Below the pieces are notes generated by a model that made no database searches, had not been told where the DNA came from, and saw only the letters and a list, made by a program, of their open reading frames with translations. Made by a program: the position numbers and the translations under genes. This document shows, one piece after another, positions 25,712 through 33,342 of a stretch of 34,746 bases of DNA. The DNA is from Dielma fastidiosa (GTDB lineage Bacteria; Bacillota_I; Bacilli_A; Erysipelotrichales; Erysipelotrichaceae). Numbering within the stretch: the first letter of the stretch is position 1; each line of letters opens with the position of its first letter. Location of the stretch: NCBI RefSeq assembly GCF_000313565.1, contig NZ_HE578928.1, positions 301,121-335,866 of the forward strand, in the 5' to 3' direction.

Positions 25712-26632
25712 CTAAAATAAGACAGTCTGTTTAACTTTCTGCCTTTTATCGACTAATTTATCCTCTGGTTTAAGATGACCTATCAGCATTGTAGACATCG
25801 GATCATGCTGGTGCAAATTCATTTTGACCTTTGCCTCATCATAATTGGCATAGCAATAGCTGCAGCCATGGGCACAGCAGTTGTACGCGCCAAGATCAGT
25901 ATATGCCAGACAATCACAGCCGTCACCTCTTGTTTTAGCAAGCGGATATGCGCTGTGTATGCCATAGTCAGCAAGCAGCTTTGAGGATATACAGCTGCCT
26001 TTTTGAATATTTAGATGCTGGAGATCAATTTTTTCACCGCAAGTCTGCAGCCGGATACCATAGCTTTCCGCAATCTGAGCCATCCCTCTGGCAAGCAGCA
26101 GCATTTGACTCTCACTGATTGGCAGCAGCTTTAACTCAGCTTGGTGAGCACGGGTATTTTTATATTCATCGACAAAACTAAATATAATTGTATCGATAGT
26201 GGATGACAATTGTTCACACAAACGCTGAAAAGCCTTCATGTGGTAGTCGATTGTATACCGCTGATTCAGCAGAATCGGATCATAACGAACAATTACCGCG
26301 TGTCGACCATATCGGCGGCTCAAAGTGCGGACAGCTTCTATAATTAACCTTTTATCCGCGACATTTTTCTCAATATCATGAGTATAGGGTGTAATCGTAA
26401 TTTGAAAACAGCAGTTATAACCATTTAATTGATCCAGCTTTGCCATCATCGGCAGTGGATTTTTACTCATAAATACGATTAAATCAACATTTTCCCGGCT
26501 TAGATTCACACGGTGAACAAGCTGAGGATTAAAAGGCGCGCGTACATCGGCAAAGCCTTCCTTGATTCGCTGATAAAACCAATCAGAAAAATACGCAGGA
26601 ATATCACAGCGCTGTGACACACTGAGGATCAT
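25712..26632 (-). CDS. DUF1848 family protein with radical-SAM-like cysteine cluster
   Basis: This 306-residue protein matches DUF1848: MILSVSQRCDIPAYFSDWFYQRI at the start, IVFMSKNPLPM, FQITITPY, VRYDPILL and a C-terminal cysteine-rich block. The block has C239-x-C241, then C252-C253, and C253-x3-C257-x2-C260 in CAHGCSYCYAN, the spacing that binds a 4Fe-4S cluster in radical SAM enzymes, but placed at the C-terminus instead of the N-terminus. The Pfam family is uncharacterised, and its resemblance to the radical SAM cluster motif has been noted before. It starts two bases after the phosphatase stop without a clear ribosome binding site, so translation is probably by reinitiation. A redox or radical enzyme acting with its operon partners is possible; substrate unknown. 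Confidence 0.88.
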   Translation of the reverse strand: MILSVSQRCDIPAYFSDWFYQRIKEGFADVRAPFNPQLVHRVNLSRENVDLIVFMSKNPLPMMAKLDQLNGYNCCFQITITPYTHDIEKNVADKRLIIEAVRTLSRRYGRHAVIVRYDPILLNQRYTIDYHMKAFQRLCEQLSSTIDTIIFSFVDEYKNTRAHQAELKLLPISESQMLLLARGMAQIAESYGIRLQTCGEKIDLQHLNIQKGSCISSKLLADYGIHSAYPLAKTRGDGCDCLAYTDLGAYNCCAHGCSYCYANYDEAKVKMNLHQHDPMSTMLIGHLKPEDKLVDKRQKVKQTVLF

Positions 26633-26634
26633 AA

Positions 26635-27354
26635 TTATACCAGTTGTGAGCGCAGCTCGTCAATTTCTTCTTCACTTAAGCCGGCGGATGTCAGATAACC
26701 GCGAATCGTATACCGCTGATTAAAATAAGCCAAGGTTTGGCGCATATTCTGCGGATCAGACTCAAATACATGCAGCGGCAGCTTCATGTGAATATCTTCC
26801 AATGATTTTTGAAGGCGGTGAATATAAGGCAGTAAATTCTGATAACTTGCCGCGTAATCATTAATAATCGTTTCTTCATCAACATCCGCCAGCTTCAGCA
26901 GCAGCATTGCCAGTACCCCAGTACGGTCTTTACCCGCGGTACAATGAAATAAAACGGTTCCCTTACTTGCCAGCATGATTTTAAATATTTCACCGATCAT
27001 TGCCTGACTCTTATCGAGAATACGGCAATATAATTGATCCATTGAGGAAATCGTCAAGGTCTGCATCTTTCCTGGTTCCGCATCTTCAGATAATGAAAAT
27101 GCGTAATTTTTTATATCTTTATAATTAATCAGCCGGTCAGGTTTAGTCGCTCTTTCATCCGCTGAACGTAAGTCGATAATTGTACGAACACCGTAATCAT
27201 ATAAATAAGCGCAATCTTCATCACTCAATTCAGATATCCCGCCTGAGCGTATAAAATGCCCTTGTTTTAAAGTTTGCTTATCAATATTTACATAACCGCC
27301 TAATTCACGAACATTAAATGCTGTCTGAATCGGCAGCGGTTTATTTGCTTCCAT
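26635..27354 (-). CDS. Tyrosine-protein phosphatase (Y_phosphatase3 family)
   Basis: This 239-residue protein has the CX5R phosphatase loop H137-C138-TAGKD-R144-TG, with Cys138 the predicted nucleophile and Arg144 the phosphate-binding residue. The N-terminal FNVRELGGY and FIRSGGISELSDED plus TIIDLRSADERATKPD are the family's other signatures. Relatives (LipA-, IphP- and PtpB-like) act on phosphotyrosine, phosphoserine or phosphoinositides, so the substrate is uncertain. The ATG lies inside the last codons of nadE (14-base overlap) and its AAGGAGG is part of the nadE coding sequence, so the two are coupled. Confidence 0.9.
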   Translation of the reverse strand: MEANKPLPIQTAFNVRELGGYVNIDKQTLKQGHFIRSGGISELSDEDCAYLYDYGVRTIIDLRSADERATKPDRLINYKDIKNYAFSLSEDAEPGKMQTLTISSMDQLYCRILDKSQAMIGEIFKIMLASKGTVLFHCTAGKDRTGVLAMLLLKLADVDEETIINDYAASYQNLLPYIHRLQKSLEDIHMKLPLHVFESDPQNMRQTLAYFNQRYTIRGYLTSAGLSEEEIDELRSQLV

Positions 27355-29620
27355 TTAGTTCCTCCTTTAAGACAGTGAGTGCCTTTCTGTATAGATATGG
27401 CTGAATTGCCGGATAGGTAAGCTTTTTAGGCAATTTATCTAACAGCACAATTGATTCAATTTCATATTCCGGCAAGGGTTCCAGCTCTTCAATATCCGCA
27501 AAGAATAACTGCCCCCATGATGGCTCTCCCTTACTTTCTACACAATAATTAAATAAAGGTTTGCAAGTGCATTTCACCGCACCGGTTTCTTCAAATAACT
27601 CTCTGACCGCCGTTTCCTGAATCGTTTCATTCAGCTCCCGTTTACCGCCGGGAATTTCCAGTGTATCGCGGTTTTTAGCTTGGACAAAGATCCACTTGCT
27701 TTGATAACGTGCCATAATGACCGCATACCGCACAGCCTCATGATCGTTTGGCGAACTGAAAGTAATTGTAGGTTTATTCAATATTTGCGTCTTTAAATCT
27801 AAATAGCGCTGACTTCTTTCAACCTTCATCTGATTCTCTCTGAAATCACTGCCGAAAGACCCCCGCGATACCATAACGATGGGCGGCGTCTGCAGACGTT
27901 TAAATACACCGGCAGAAAATTTAGAAAGTACCCATTCAAGATCTTCAATAAAAGCCCCTGGCTCCTCTAAATGATACAGGCGCAGCCATTTGCCAAATTC
28001 ACCCTCCATGATTGAACCATCAAGATAATCCGCGAGCAGTGTCTCAATCTGATACGTTGGATATTCACAAAGACGCTGTACCAAGTAATCATGGTAAAAC
28101 CATTTCATCGGATCACTCTGATTACTCTTTAACTCAGCACTAGGCGGCATCTGCCATTTCAGCTCACCCATAACCATTTCAGGCAATAAATTAGTTGGAA
28201 TCACTTCTTCATGAAGGGTTTCATTGATGCTTCTCGCAAGCTCAAATAATTCTGCCTTGGTCACATCGCCTAAAGGTGCAATGCAGCCAATCGTATCACC
28301 ATATAGCGTACAATAGCCCAATGCCATTTCAACCTTATTGCCATTATTGATTATGACACCATTTTCAAGCTGTGAAACGGCGCTTAACACAGAGCCTCTG
28401 ATTCTGGCTTGTATATTTTCTAAAGCAAATTCTGTAACATCCTGTGTTATATATTGTTTCAAAACTTCCTCACTTGCTGTAACCAATGACTGAATCATGC
28501 CGTCCCGGCATTCAATACCAAGACGTTTTGCCAGCTGATGAGCATTATCAATCGTTGTCGTACTGTTATATTGAGTTGCCATATTTAAACCGATGATTCT
28601 CTCTTTGCCTAATGCCATCGTCAGTAACGCGGCATTCACACTGCTGTCCAAGCCGCCTGACAGACCAATGATCCATTTTACTTTTCTATCAAACAGCTGT
28701 TCATCAAACTCCTTTAATGAACAAAGCAAGGCTTTCAACAGCTTATGTTCTGTTTTCTTAACAGCGGAAGCTTCATCAAGATCAACAACCTTCAATTCTT
28801 CCATAAACGCATCATTGCATGCGTGAATAACTTCGCCAGCTTTATTCCAAATCGTTGAATCACCATCAAAGACACATACAGTTTTAGAGCTATTCTGCAT
28901 GCCGCACGCATTTACATAGACAAAAGGCACAAATGGATAAATATCCAAGCAATGCCTCATAATCTGTTTACTTCTGCCAATTTCTTTATTTCTAGTCCAT
29001 GGAGAACTGGAAATATTAACAATCATCGATACATGCTCCCGCAGATATTCTCTGGTAGGATCAAAACTGTAATCACCATTCCACATATCTTCACAGACTT
29101 CTAATCCGATCCGCTCAACATGATTATTGATTTCAAACAGAAAGGGACTGGTCATGAAATTACGATCAACGACCAATTGTTCACATAATTCAAGAGCTGA
29201 AAGAAAGTAACGGCTGTCATCAAAAACACGGTAATCGGGATTAAGGTATTTGACATACATTCCATCATACAAGCCATTTTCACGTTTAACCCATTCTCCG
29301 TTATAAGCAAAGAATGCCGTATTTAAACGAACCTTGCGTCCATCACGGCCGCGAATCCCCTTAATCGTTCCCAGATTTCCCCAAATCACGCCAATCCCCT
29401 GTGAACATTGACGGATCTCTTCATTATATGCTATTAAACTCTCACACCAGTCATTATCCAGCCATTTATCTGCCAACAAGTAACCTGAAACACATAATTC
29501 AGGAAACACAATTAAATCCGCATGATCCTCTTTTGCTTTTTGAATCATGACTTTCATAGCCGCTATATTCTCTGAAGGCCTGCCAGCCTTTACATTCAAT
29601 TGTCCCATTGCGATTTTCAT
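27341..29620 (-). CDS. nadE: Glutamine-dependent NAD+ synthetase fused to a C-terminal NUDIX hydrolase
   Basis: This 759-residue protein makes NAD+ from deamido-NAD+, ATP and glutamine. Residues about 1-280 are the nitrilase-type glutaminase (Glu41 in VFPELCVSGY, probable Lys124, nucleophile Cys176 in LEVCEDMW). Residues about 310-600 are the synthetase, with the ATP pyrophosphatase P-loop SGGLDSS at 321-327 and the late KWFYHDYLVQRL and PPIVMVSRGSFGSDFRENQ segments. The normal enzyme ends near residue 600-640. Here about 130 more residues form a complete NUDIX domain with an intact box (G659-x5-E665-x7-R673-E674-L-x-E677-E678-x-G680-A), so it is probably active on a nucleoside diphosphate. 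The frame is continuous. It heads the operon with the phosphatase and DUF1848 genes; TAGGAG nine bases upstream supports the start. Confidence 0.95.
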   Translation of the reverse strand: MKIAMGQLNVKAGRPSENIAAMKVMIQKAKEDHADLIVFPELCVSGYLLADKWLDNDWCESLIAYNEEIRQCSQGIGVIWGNLGTIKGIRGRDGRKVRLNTAFFAYNGEWVKRENGLYDGMYVKYLNPDYRVFDDSRYFLSALELCEQLVVDRNFMTSPFLFEINNHVERIGLEVCEDMWNGDYSFDPTREYLREHVSMIVNISSSPWTRNKEIGRSKQIMRHCLDIYPFVPFVYVNACGMQNSSKTVCVFDGDSTIWNKAGEVIHACNDAFMEELKVVDLDEASAVKKTEHKLLKALLCSLKEFDEQLFDRKVKWIIGLSGGLDSSVNAALLTMALGKERIIGLNMATQYNSTTTIDNAHQLAKRLGIECRDGMIQSLVTASEEVLKQYITQDVTEFALENIQARIRGSVLSAVSQLENGVIINNGNKVEMALGYCTLYGDTIGCIAPLGDVTKAELFELARSINETLHEEVIPTNLLPEMVMGELKWQMPPSAELKSNQSDPMKWFYHDYLVQRLCEYPTYQIETLLADYLDGSIMEGEFGKWLRLYHLEEPGAFIEDLEWVLSKFSAGVFKRLQTPPIVMVSRGSFGSDFRENQMKVERSQRYLDLKTQILNKPTITFSSPNDHEAVRYAVIMARYQSKWIFVQAKNRDTLEIPGGKRELNETIQETAVRELFEETGAVKCTCKPLFNYCVESKGEPSWGQLFFADIEELEPLPEYEIESIVLLDKLPKKLTYPAIQPYLYRKALTVLKEELNGSK

Positions 29621-29693
29621 ATCATCAGCTCCTAGCTTATGGTTTTATTTTAATGCGGATTCTATAATTTATAAAGCTTTTCTTACTTAATTC

Positions 29694-29702
29694 ATTATAC
29701 CA
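29694..29702 (-). promoter_or_regulatory. Extended -10 promoter of the nadE operon
   Basis: TGG-TATAAT on the minus strand, an extended -10 with a perfect hexamer, lies about 74 bases upstream of the nadE start. The -35 position is poor, which extended -10 promoters tolerate. Confidence 0.5.
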
Positions 29703-29829
29703 TAGCAGTCAGCATAACCACCCATGAGACTATTGAAGATATAGCCATCGATTACAATAAATCACTAAACGTACACCAGAAATCGTTTATTTCCATTTAT
29801 TACCTTTAGTTGCTTTTACCTCTCAATTC

Positions 29830-29855
29830 TCTTACAATTAACTAGTAGTGTAAGA
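29830..29855. repeat. 26-base imperfect dyad
   Basis: TCTTACA (29830-29836) and TGTAAGA (29849-29855) flank a 12-base centre containing ACTAGT. A dyad of about 26 bases is the size of serine-invertase crossover sites. It abuts the left inverted-repeat arm. It may equally be an operator. Confidence 0.55.
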
Positions 29856-29877
29856 ATTAGATTATCCATATAAATAT
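29856..29877 (+). repeat. Left arm of inverted repeat upstream of the recombinase
   Basis: ATTAGATTATC (29856-29866) is perfectly repeated, inverted, at 30019-30029. The match continues through ATATAAATAT against ATATGAATAT, after a one-base length difference, giving 20 of 23 aligned positions. The region is AT-rich, but the length makes chance unlikely. Confidence 0.75.
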
Positions 29878-30006
29878 CCAGTTTATTCATACATTTTGCA
29901 GTATCAGACGCAGTTTCATTAATTCATCGCCTATTTATTCACTGCAGCTTTTTAGTGATATAAATACCAAATCATTTATGAATTAAAAAAATTATGCTTG
30001 TTTGAA

Positions 30007-30029
30007 ATATTCATATCAGATAATCTAAT
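30007..30029 (-). repeat. Right arm of inverted repeat upstream of the recombinase
   Basis: Partner of 29856-29877. The arms enclose 129 bases carrying a rightward extended -10 promoter motif and end 53 bases before the recombinase start codon. Confidence 0.75.
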
Positions 30030-30082
30030 GAAAAAAACATTCACAGTCCGATAGGATTTTTCTCATAAGGGGGGGTTCTATC

Positions 30083-30736
30083 ATGAATAAAATCTACGGG
30101 TACATACGTGTCTCAAGTAAGGATCAAAACGAAGATCGGCAGCGTGCTTCTCTGGCTGAATGGAATATTAAACCAAGAAACATTTTCATGGATAAACAAA
30201 GCGGAAAGGATTTTGAGAGACCGCAGTGGCAGCGGCTGATGAAGAAACTTAGTCTGGGGGATTTGCTGGTTGTATCAAGTATCGACCGGCTAGGCAGAAA
30301 CTACGATGAAATTCTCGAACAATGGCGAATCATAACTAAGGATATCGGCGCTGATATTGTCGTCCTTGATTTTCCGCTGCTTGATACCCGTGTTTCTGAC
30401 CGTAATCTGACCGGTATTTTTATCGCTGATCTTACGCTGCAGATTCTTGCTTATGTTGCACAGATTGAAAGAGAAAATATTAAGAAGAGACAGGCTGAAG
30501 GAATCGCCGCCGCTAAAGCGAGAGGTGTGAGCTTTGGCAGAAAGAAAATGCCGCTTCCGGATAATTTCAATGAGGATTTCCATAAATGGCGGCTGAAGGA
30601 GATATCGACAAAGGAATTAGAAGAGCGGTGCGGAATGAACAGAGCGAGTATTTATAGAAGACTGAGACAGGCAGGCATACCATTAAACAGTTATCTTCAG
30701 GATGCTTTTCTTTTAAATGATTCGGAAGATGAGTGA
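30083..30736 (+). CDS. Serine recombinase (resolvase/DNA invertase family)
   Basis: This 217-residue protein has the resolvase catalytic domain at about residues 3-145. Ser11 in YIRVSSKDQNEDRQ is the nucleophile, with Arg9 beside it. SSIDRLGRNYDEIL carries the active-site arginines, and IERENIKKRQAEGIAAAKARGVSFGRKK is the E-helix and linker. A C-terminal helix-turn-helix (about 165-205, STKELEERCGMNRASIYRRLRQAGI) binds the crossover site. Size and layout match Hin/Gin-type invertases and Tn3-type resolvases, not the large serine integrases. No transposase or transposon ends are seen, so a local invertase is plausible. AAGGGG precedes the ATG within a run of seven G. A facing inverted-repeat pair lies upstream and a polysaccharide acylation cassette downstream. 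Confidence 0.93.
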   Translation: MNKIYGYIRVSSKDQNEDRQRASLAEWNIKPRNIFMDKQSGKDFERPQWQRLMKKLSLGDLLVVSSIDRLGRNYDEILEQWRIITKDIGADIVVLDFPLLDTRVSDRNLTGIFIADLTLQILAYVAQIERENIKKRQAEGIAAAKARGVSFGRKKMPLPDNFNEDFHKWRLKEISTKELEERCGMNRASIYRRLRQAGIPLNSYLQDAFLLNDSEDE

Positions 30737-30764
30737 AATTATTATTTCTTTTTTACTGCTGGTT

Positions 30765-30794
30765 TTGATACTGCAACTAAGAGAAGGATATGAT
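30765..30794 (+). promoter_or_regulatory. Candidate promoter of the acylation cassette
   Basis: TTGATA (30765-30770), an 18-base spacer and TATGAT (30789-30794) lie about 95 bases upstream of the first DHHW gene. Confidence 0.4.
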
Positions 30795-30844
30795 ATACTT
30801 ATAGGTGTTTGACGATTAAAGATAAATAAATTTGCTTCTGACCG

Positions 30845-30868
30845 GTAAAAAACTTGGGAATTTTTTAC
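30845..30868 (+). repeat. Perfect 8-bp hairpin in the leader of the acylation cassette
   Basis: GTAAAAAA and TTTTTTAC flank the centre CTTGGGAA. It is 21 bases before the first gene's ATG. It lacks the GC content and T-run of a good terminator and may be an operator or a leader hairpin. Confidence 0.5.
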
Positions 30869-30889
30869 GAATAAAGGCAGGATAAGCGA

Positions 30890-31915
30890 ATGAAATTATT
30901 ACAGATTCTATTATTATTTACAATTGTTTTAGTCATTGCCGCAGCAGGCTTGTTTTATATGCCTAAGCGTACTGAGGCAGAACCCTTAACAAAACCAGCG
31001 GCAGTACCGATGTGTGTCAGAGATCCGAATGTTTTTTATGTAAAGGAATATGAAGCTCTGGGCGGCGGTATTTATATGTATGGAAATAGTGGTTATTTAC
31101 TTTATCGTCCTGTAGAGTCCATTGATTTTACTAATTATGAAAGATTTACAGATAAGTTTAATTCAATGATCGAGGTCATGAGTGATGTCGATTTTTTTGC
31201 TTACTATATTCCTACTTCCGGAGCTGTAGATTTCAGCAGACTTCCGATTCATGATGATTATTATACATTTATACAGTCACATTTACATGTGAAAGAGATG
31301 AAGCGGCTGGATATGAACAGCTTTTCAGATTATAAAAATTATTTCTATAAAACAGATCATCATTGGAGTTATCAGGGCTCTTATCAAGGGTATGTGGATA
31401 TATTAGGAATGCTGAAACCAGAAGCAGAGGTAATAAAGCCGCTTGATTTGAATTGTTTTGATAACTTACAGTCTTTAGGATCAAATGCTAGACAGAGCGG
31501 CAGTAATATGACAGAAAATTTCTGTGCCTATGAATTTGAAAGGAATCCTAATATTACGGTTAGGATCAATGATATTGAGAGTACCTATGGCAATGAAGAA
31601 GCTTATCGTTTAAAAATGTATGATGAAGCATTAGGCGTCAGTCATTATGGCATTTATTATGGCGGTGATGATGGCAAGCTGGTATTTACAAATCCTGATC
31701 AAGAGGGAAATCTGTTAGTCATTGGTACTTCATTTGATAATGCAATTGTGAAATTACTTGCGGAGAGTTTTAATCAGGTACATGTGATTGATATGCGCTA
31801 TTATGAAGATGATATGCAGATGCCTTTAGATTTAGAAGCTTATATGAAGGAGAATAGCATTAATCAGTGTTTGCTTGTTGGTGATAATTGGTTTTATAAG
31901 CTGGCTGGAGAATAA
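30890..31915 (+). CDS. DHHW/AlgX-like SGNH acyltransferase protein, first paralogue
   Basis: This 341-residue exported protein has an N-terminal membrane or signal segment (about 4-24) and an AlgX/AlgJ-type SGNH domain. The DxH signature is Asp156-His157-His158-Trp in YFYKTDHHW, and the likely nucleophile is Ser281 in IGTSFDNA. In alginate and similar systems such proteins transfer acetyl groups, passed outward by an MBOAT partner, to an exported polysaccharide. It is roughly half identical to the gene at 33343 but lacks that protein's N-terminal ENR...FL(N)DQ segment, starting instead with a short linker. The MBOAT gene begins two bases after its stop. Family call is firm; the polymer is unknown. 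Confidence 0.88.
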   Translation: MKLLQILLLFTIVLVIAAAGLFYMPKRTEAEPLTKPAAVPMCVRDPNVFYVKEYEALGGGIYMYGNSGYLLYRPVESIDFTNYERFTDKFNSMIEVMSDVDFFAYYIPTSGAVDFSRLPIHDDYYTFIQSHLHVKEMKRLDMNSFSDYKNYFYKTDHHWSYQGSYQGYVDILGMLKPEAEVIKPLDLNCFDNLQSLGSNARQSGSNMTENFCAYEFERNPNITVRINDIESTYGNEEAYRLKMYDEALGVSHYGIYYGGDDGKLVFTNPDQEGNLLVIGTSFDNAIVKLLAESFNQVHVIDMRYYEDDMQMPLDLEAYMKENSINQCLLVGDNWFYKLAGE

Positions 31916-31917
31916 GC

Positions 31918-33333
31918 ATGGTTTTTTCAAGTCTGAGTTTTTTATTCTTCTTCCTGCCGCTTGTTTGCTGCCTCTATTTCCCAATCAGCAATTTGAAATG
32001 GCGTAATTTAGTCTTGTTTACCGCTTCAATTATTTTCTATGCCTGGGAAGAACCAATCTATGTTTTGGTTATTCTGGCAACGATGCTGGTAGCGTATCTG
32101 TTTGGTTTATTAATTGAAATATATAAGGAAATGTATTCAAAATTAGCACTGTTTTACTTTATACTGTCAATTTTCACTTGCATCTTCTTTCTGTTTTATT
32201 TTAAGTATCAGCGGTTTATTTTTTCTAACTTAAATCTGATTCTGCCTTTTCAGATACCAATTAAAGAATTGATTTTACCGGTTGGTATCAGTTTCTATAC
32301 ATTTCAAGTATTGTCTTATTTAATTGATGTATATCAGGGAAAGGTGCAGGCTCAGCATAATTTTATTCGGCTTGGCACATATATTGCGCTATTTCCTCAG
32401 CTGGTTGCGGGGCCAATTGTCCGCTATGAAACGATTGAACAGGAATTAAGAGAGCGGCACAGCAGCATTGCGGATATTGCGAATGGTCTGCGGCGATTTA
32501 TTTTGGGCTTAGGAAAAAAGTTGATTTTAAGTAATAACATGGCTGTCCTTGCCGATTTTGTATTTAATCAGGCACCGTCAGCGAGCGGTACGGTTTTGAT
32601 TTGGCTTGGAGCGGTTGCTTATACGTTTCAGATTTATTTTGATTTTTCCGGTTACAGTGACATGGCTATCGGCTTGGGACAAATGTTTGGTTTTCACTTT
32701 TTAGAGAATTTTCGTTATCCGCTGATTGCGAAAAGCATCACCGATTTTTGGCGGCGCTGGCATATATCGCTAAGCAGCTGGTTTAGAGATTATATCTATA
32801 TACCTTTGGGCGGTAATCGATGTTCTAAGTTTAAATGGATACGCAATATATTGATTGTCTGGTTACTTACCGGACTGTGGCATGGCGCAAACTGGAATTA
32901 TATTCTCTGGGGTCTATACTTTGGCTTATGGCTGATGCTTGAGAAATTATTTCTGCTTAAATTAACTGAGAAGCTGCCTTCTATTTTGCGTTGGCTATTT
33001 ACTTTATTTGTAATCATTGTCAGCTGGGTGATTTTCAGGGTCGAGGATATGCAGGCATTGTTGGGCTTTCTGCATCGCATGTTTGTATATGCGCCTGCGG
33101 ATCTAAGCAGGATTGCCTATGAACAGCCGGATGCCGTGTATGCCTTATGTTATATGCCATTGGCTTTTTCAGCGAGCCTGCCAGCTTTCAATAAGCTTTA
33201 TCGGCGTTATTTTGCCCAGAGTCAGCGGCTTGCCGGTGTTATAGCGGATCTGATGTTTGTGATAATTTTATTCATATGCATTATCATGCTGATGAGTAAT
33301 TCCTATAATCCTTTTATCTACTATCGTTTTTAG
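31918..33333 (+). CDS. MBOAT family O-acyltransferase (AlgI/DltB-like)
   Basis: This 471-residue multispanning membrane protein moves acyl groups across the membrane for polysaccharide or wall polymer modification. Signatures are VGISFYTFQVLSYLIDVYQG (about 122-141), FPQLVAGPIVRYE (159-171), YFDFSGYSDMAIG (240-252), FWRRWHISLSSWFRDYIYIPLGGNR (277-301) and the catalytic His322 in LLTGLWHGANWNYILWG. It looks closer to the AlgI-type group, paired with SGNH proteins, than to DltB, because no dlt genes are nearby. GGAG seven bases upstream lies in the end of the preceding gene. Intact by length and motifs. Confidence 0.95.
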   Translation: MVFSSLSFLFFFLPLVCCLYFPISNLKWRNLVLFTASIIFYAWEEPIYVLVILATMLVAYLFGLLIEIYKEMYSKLALFYFILSIFTCIFFLFYFKYQRFIFSNLNLILPFQIPIKELILPVGISFYTFQVLSYLIDVYQGKVQAQHNFIRLGTYIALFPQLVAGPIVRYETIEQELRERHSSIADIANGLRRFILGLGKKLILSNNMAVLADFVFNQAPSASGTVLIWLGAVAYTFQIYFDFSGYSDMAIGLGQMFGFHFLENFRYPLIAKSITDFWRRWHISLSSWFRDYIYIPLGGNRCSKFKWIRNILIVWLLTGLWHGANWNYILWGLYFGLWLMLEKLFLLKLTEKLPSILRWLFTLFVIIVSWVIFRVEDMQALLGFLHRMFVYAPADLSRIAYEQPDAVYALCYMPLAFSASLPAFNKLYRRYFAQSQRLAGVIADLMFVIILFICIIMLMSNSYNPFIYYRF

Positions 33334-33342
33334 GAGGTTCGC

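Larger units (their letters stand above)
29621..30082. other. 462-base AT-rich intergenic region with inverted repeats
   Basis: No coding frame is supported. It contains the nadE promoter (29694-29702), a 26-base dyad (29830-29855), the inverted-repeat arms 29856-29877 and 30007-30029, an extended -10 inside the arms (TGATATAAA, 29956-29964, rightward) and a G7 run just before the recombinase gene. The remaining sequence shows nothing I can name. Confidence 0.8.
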
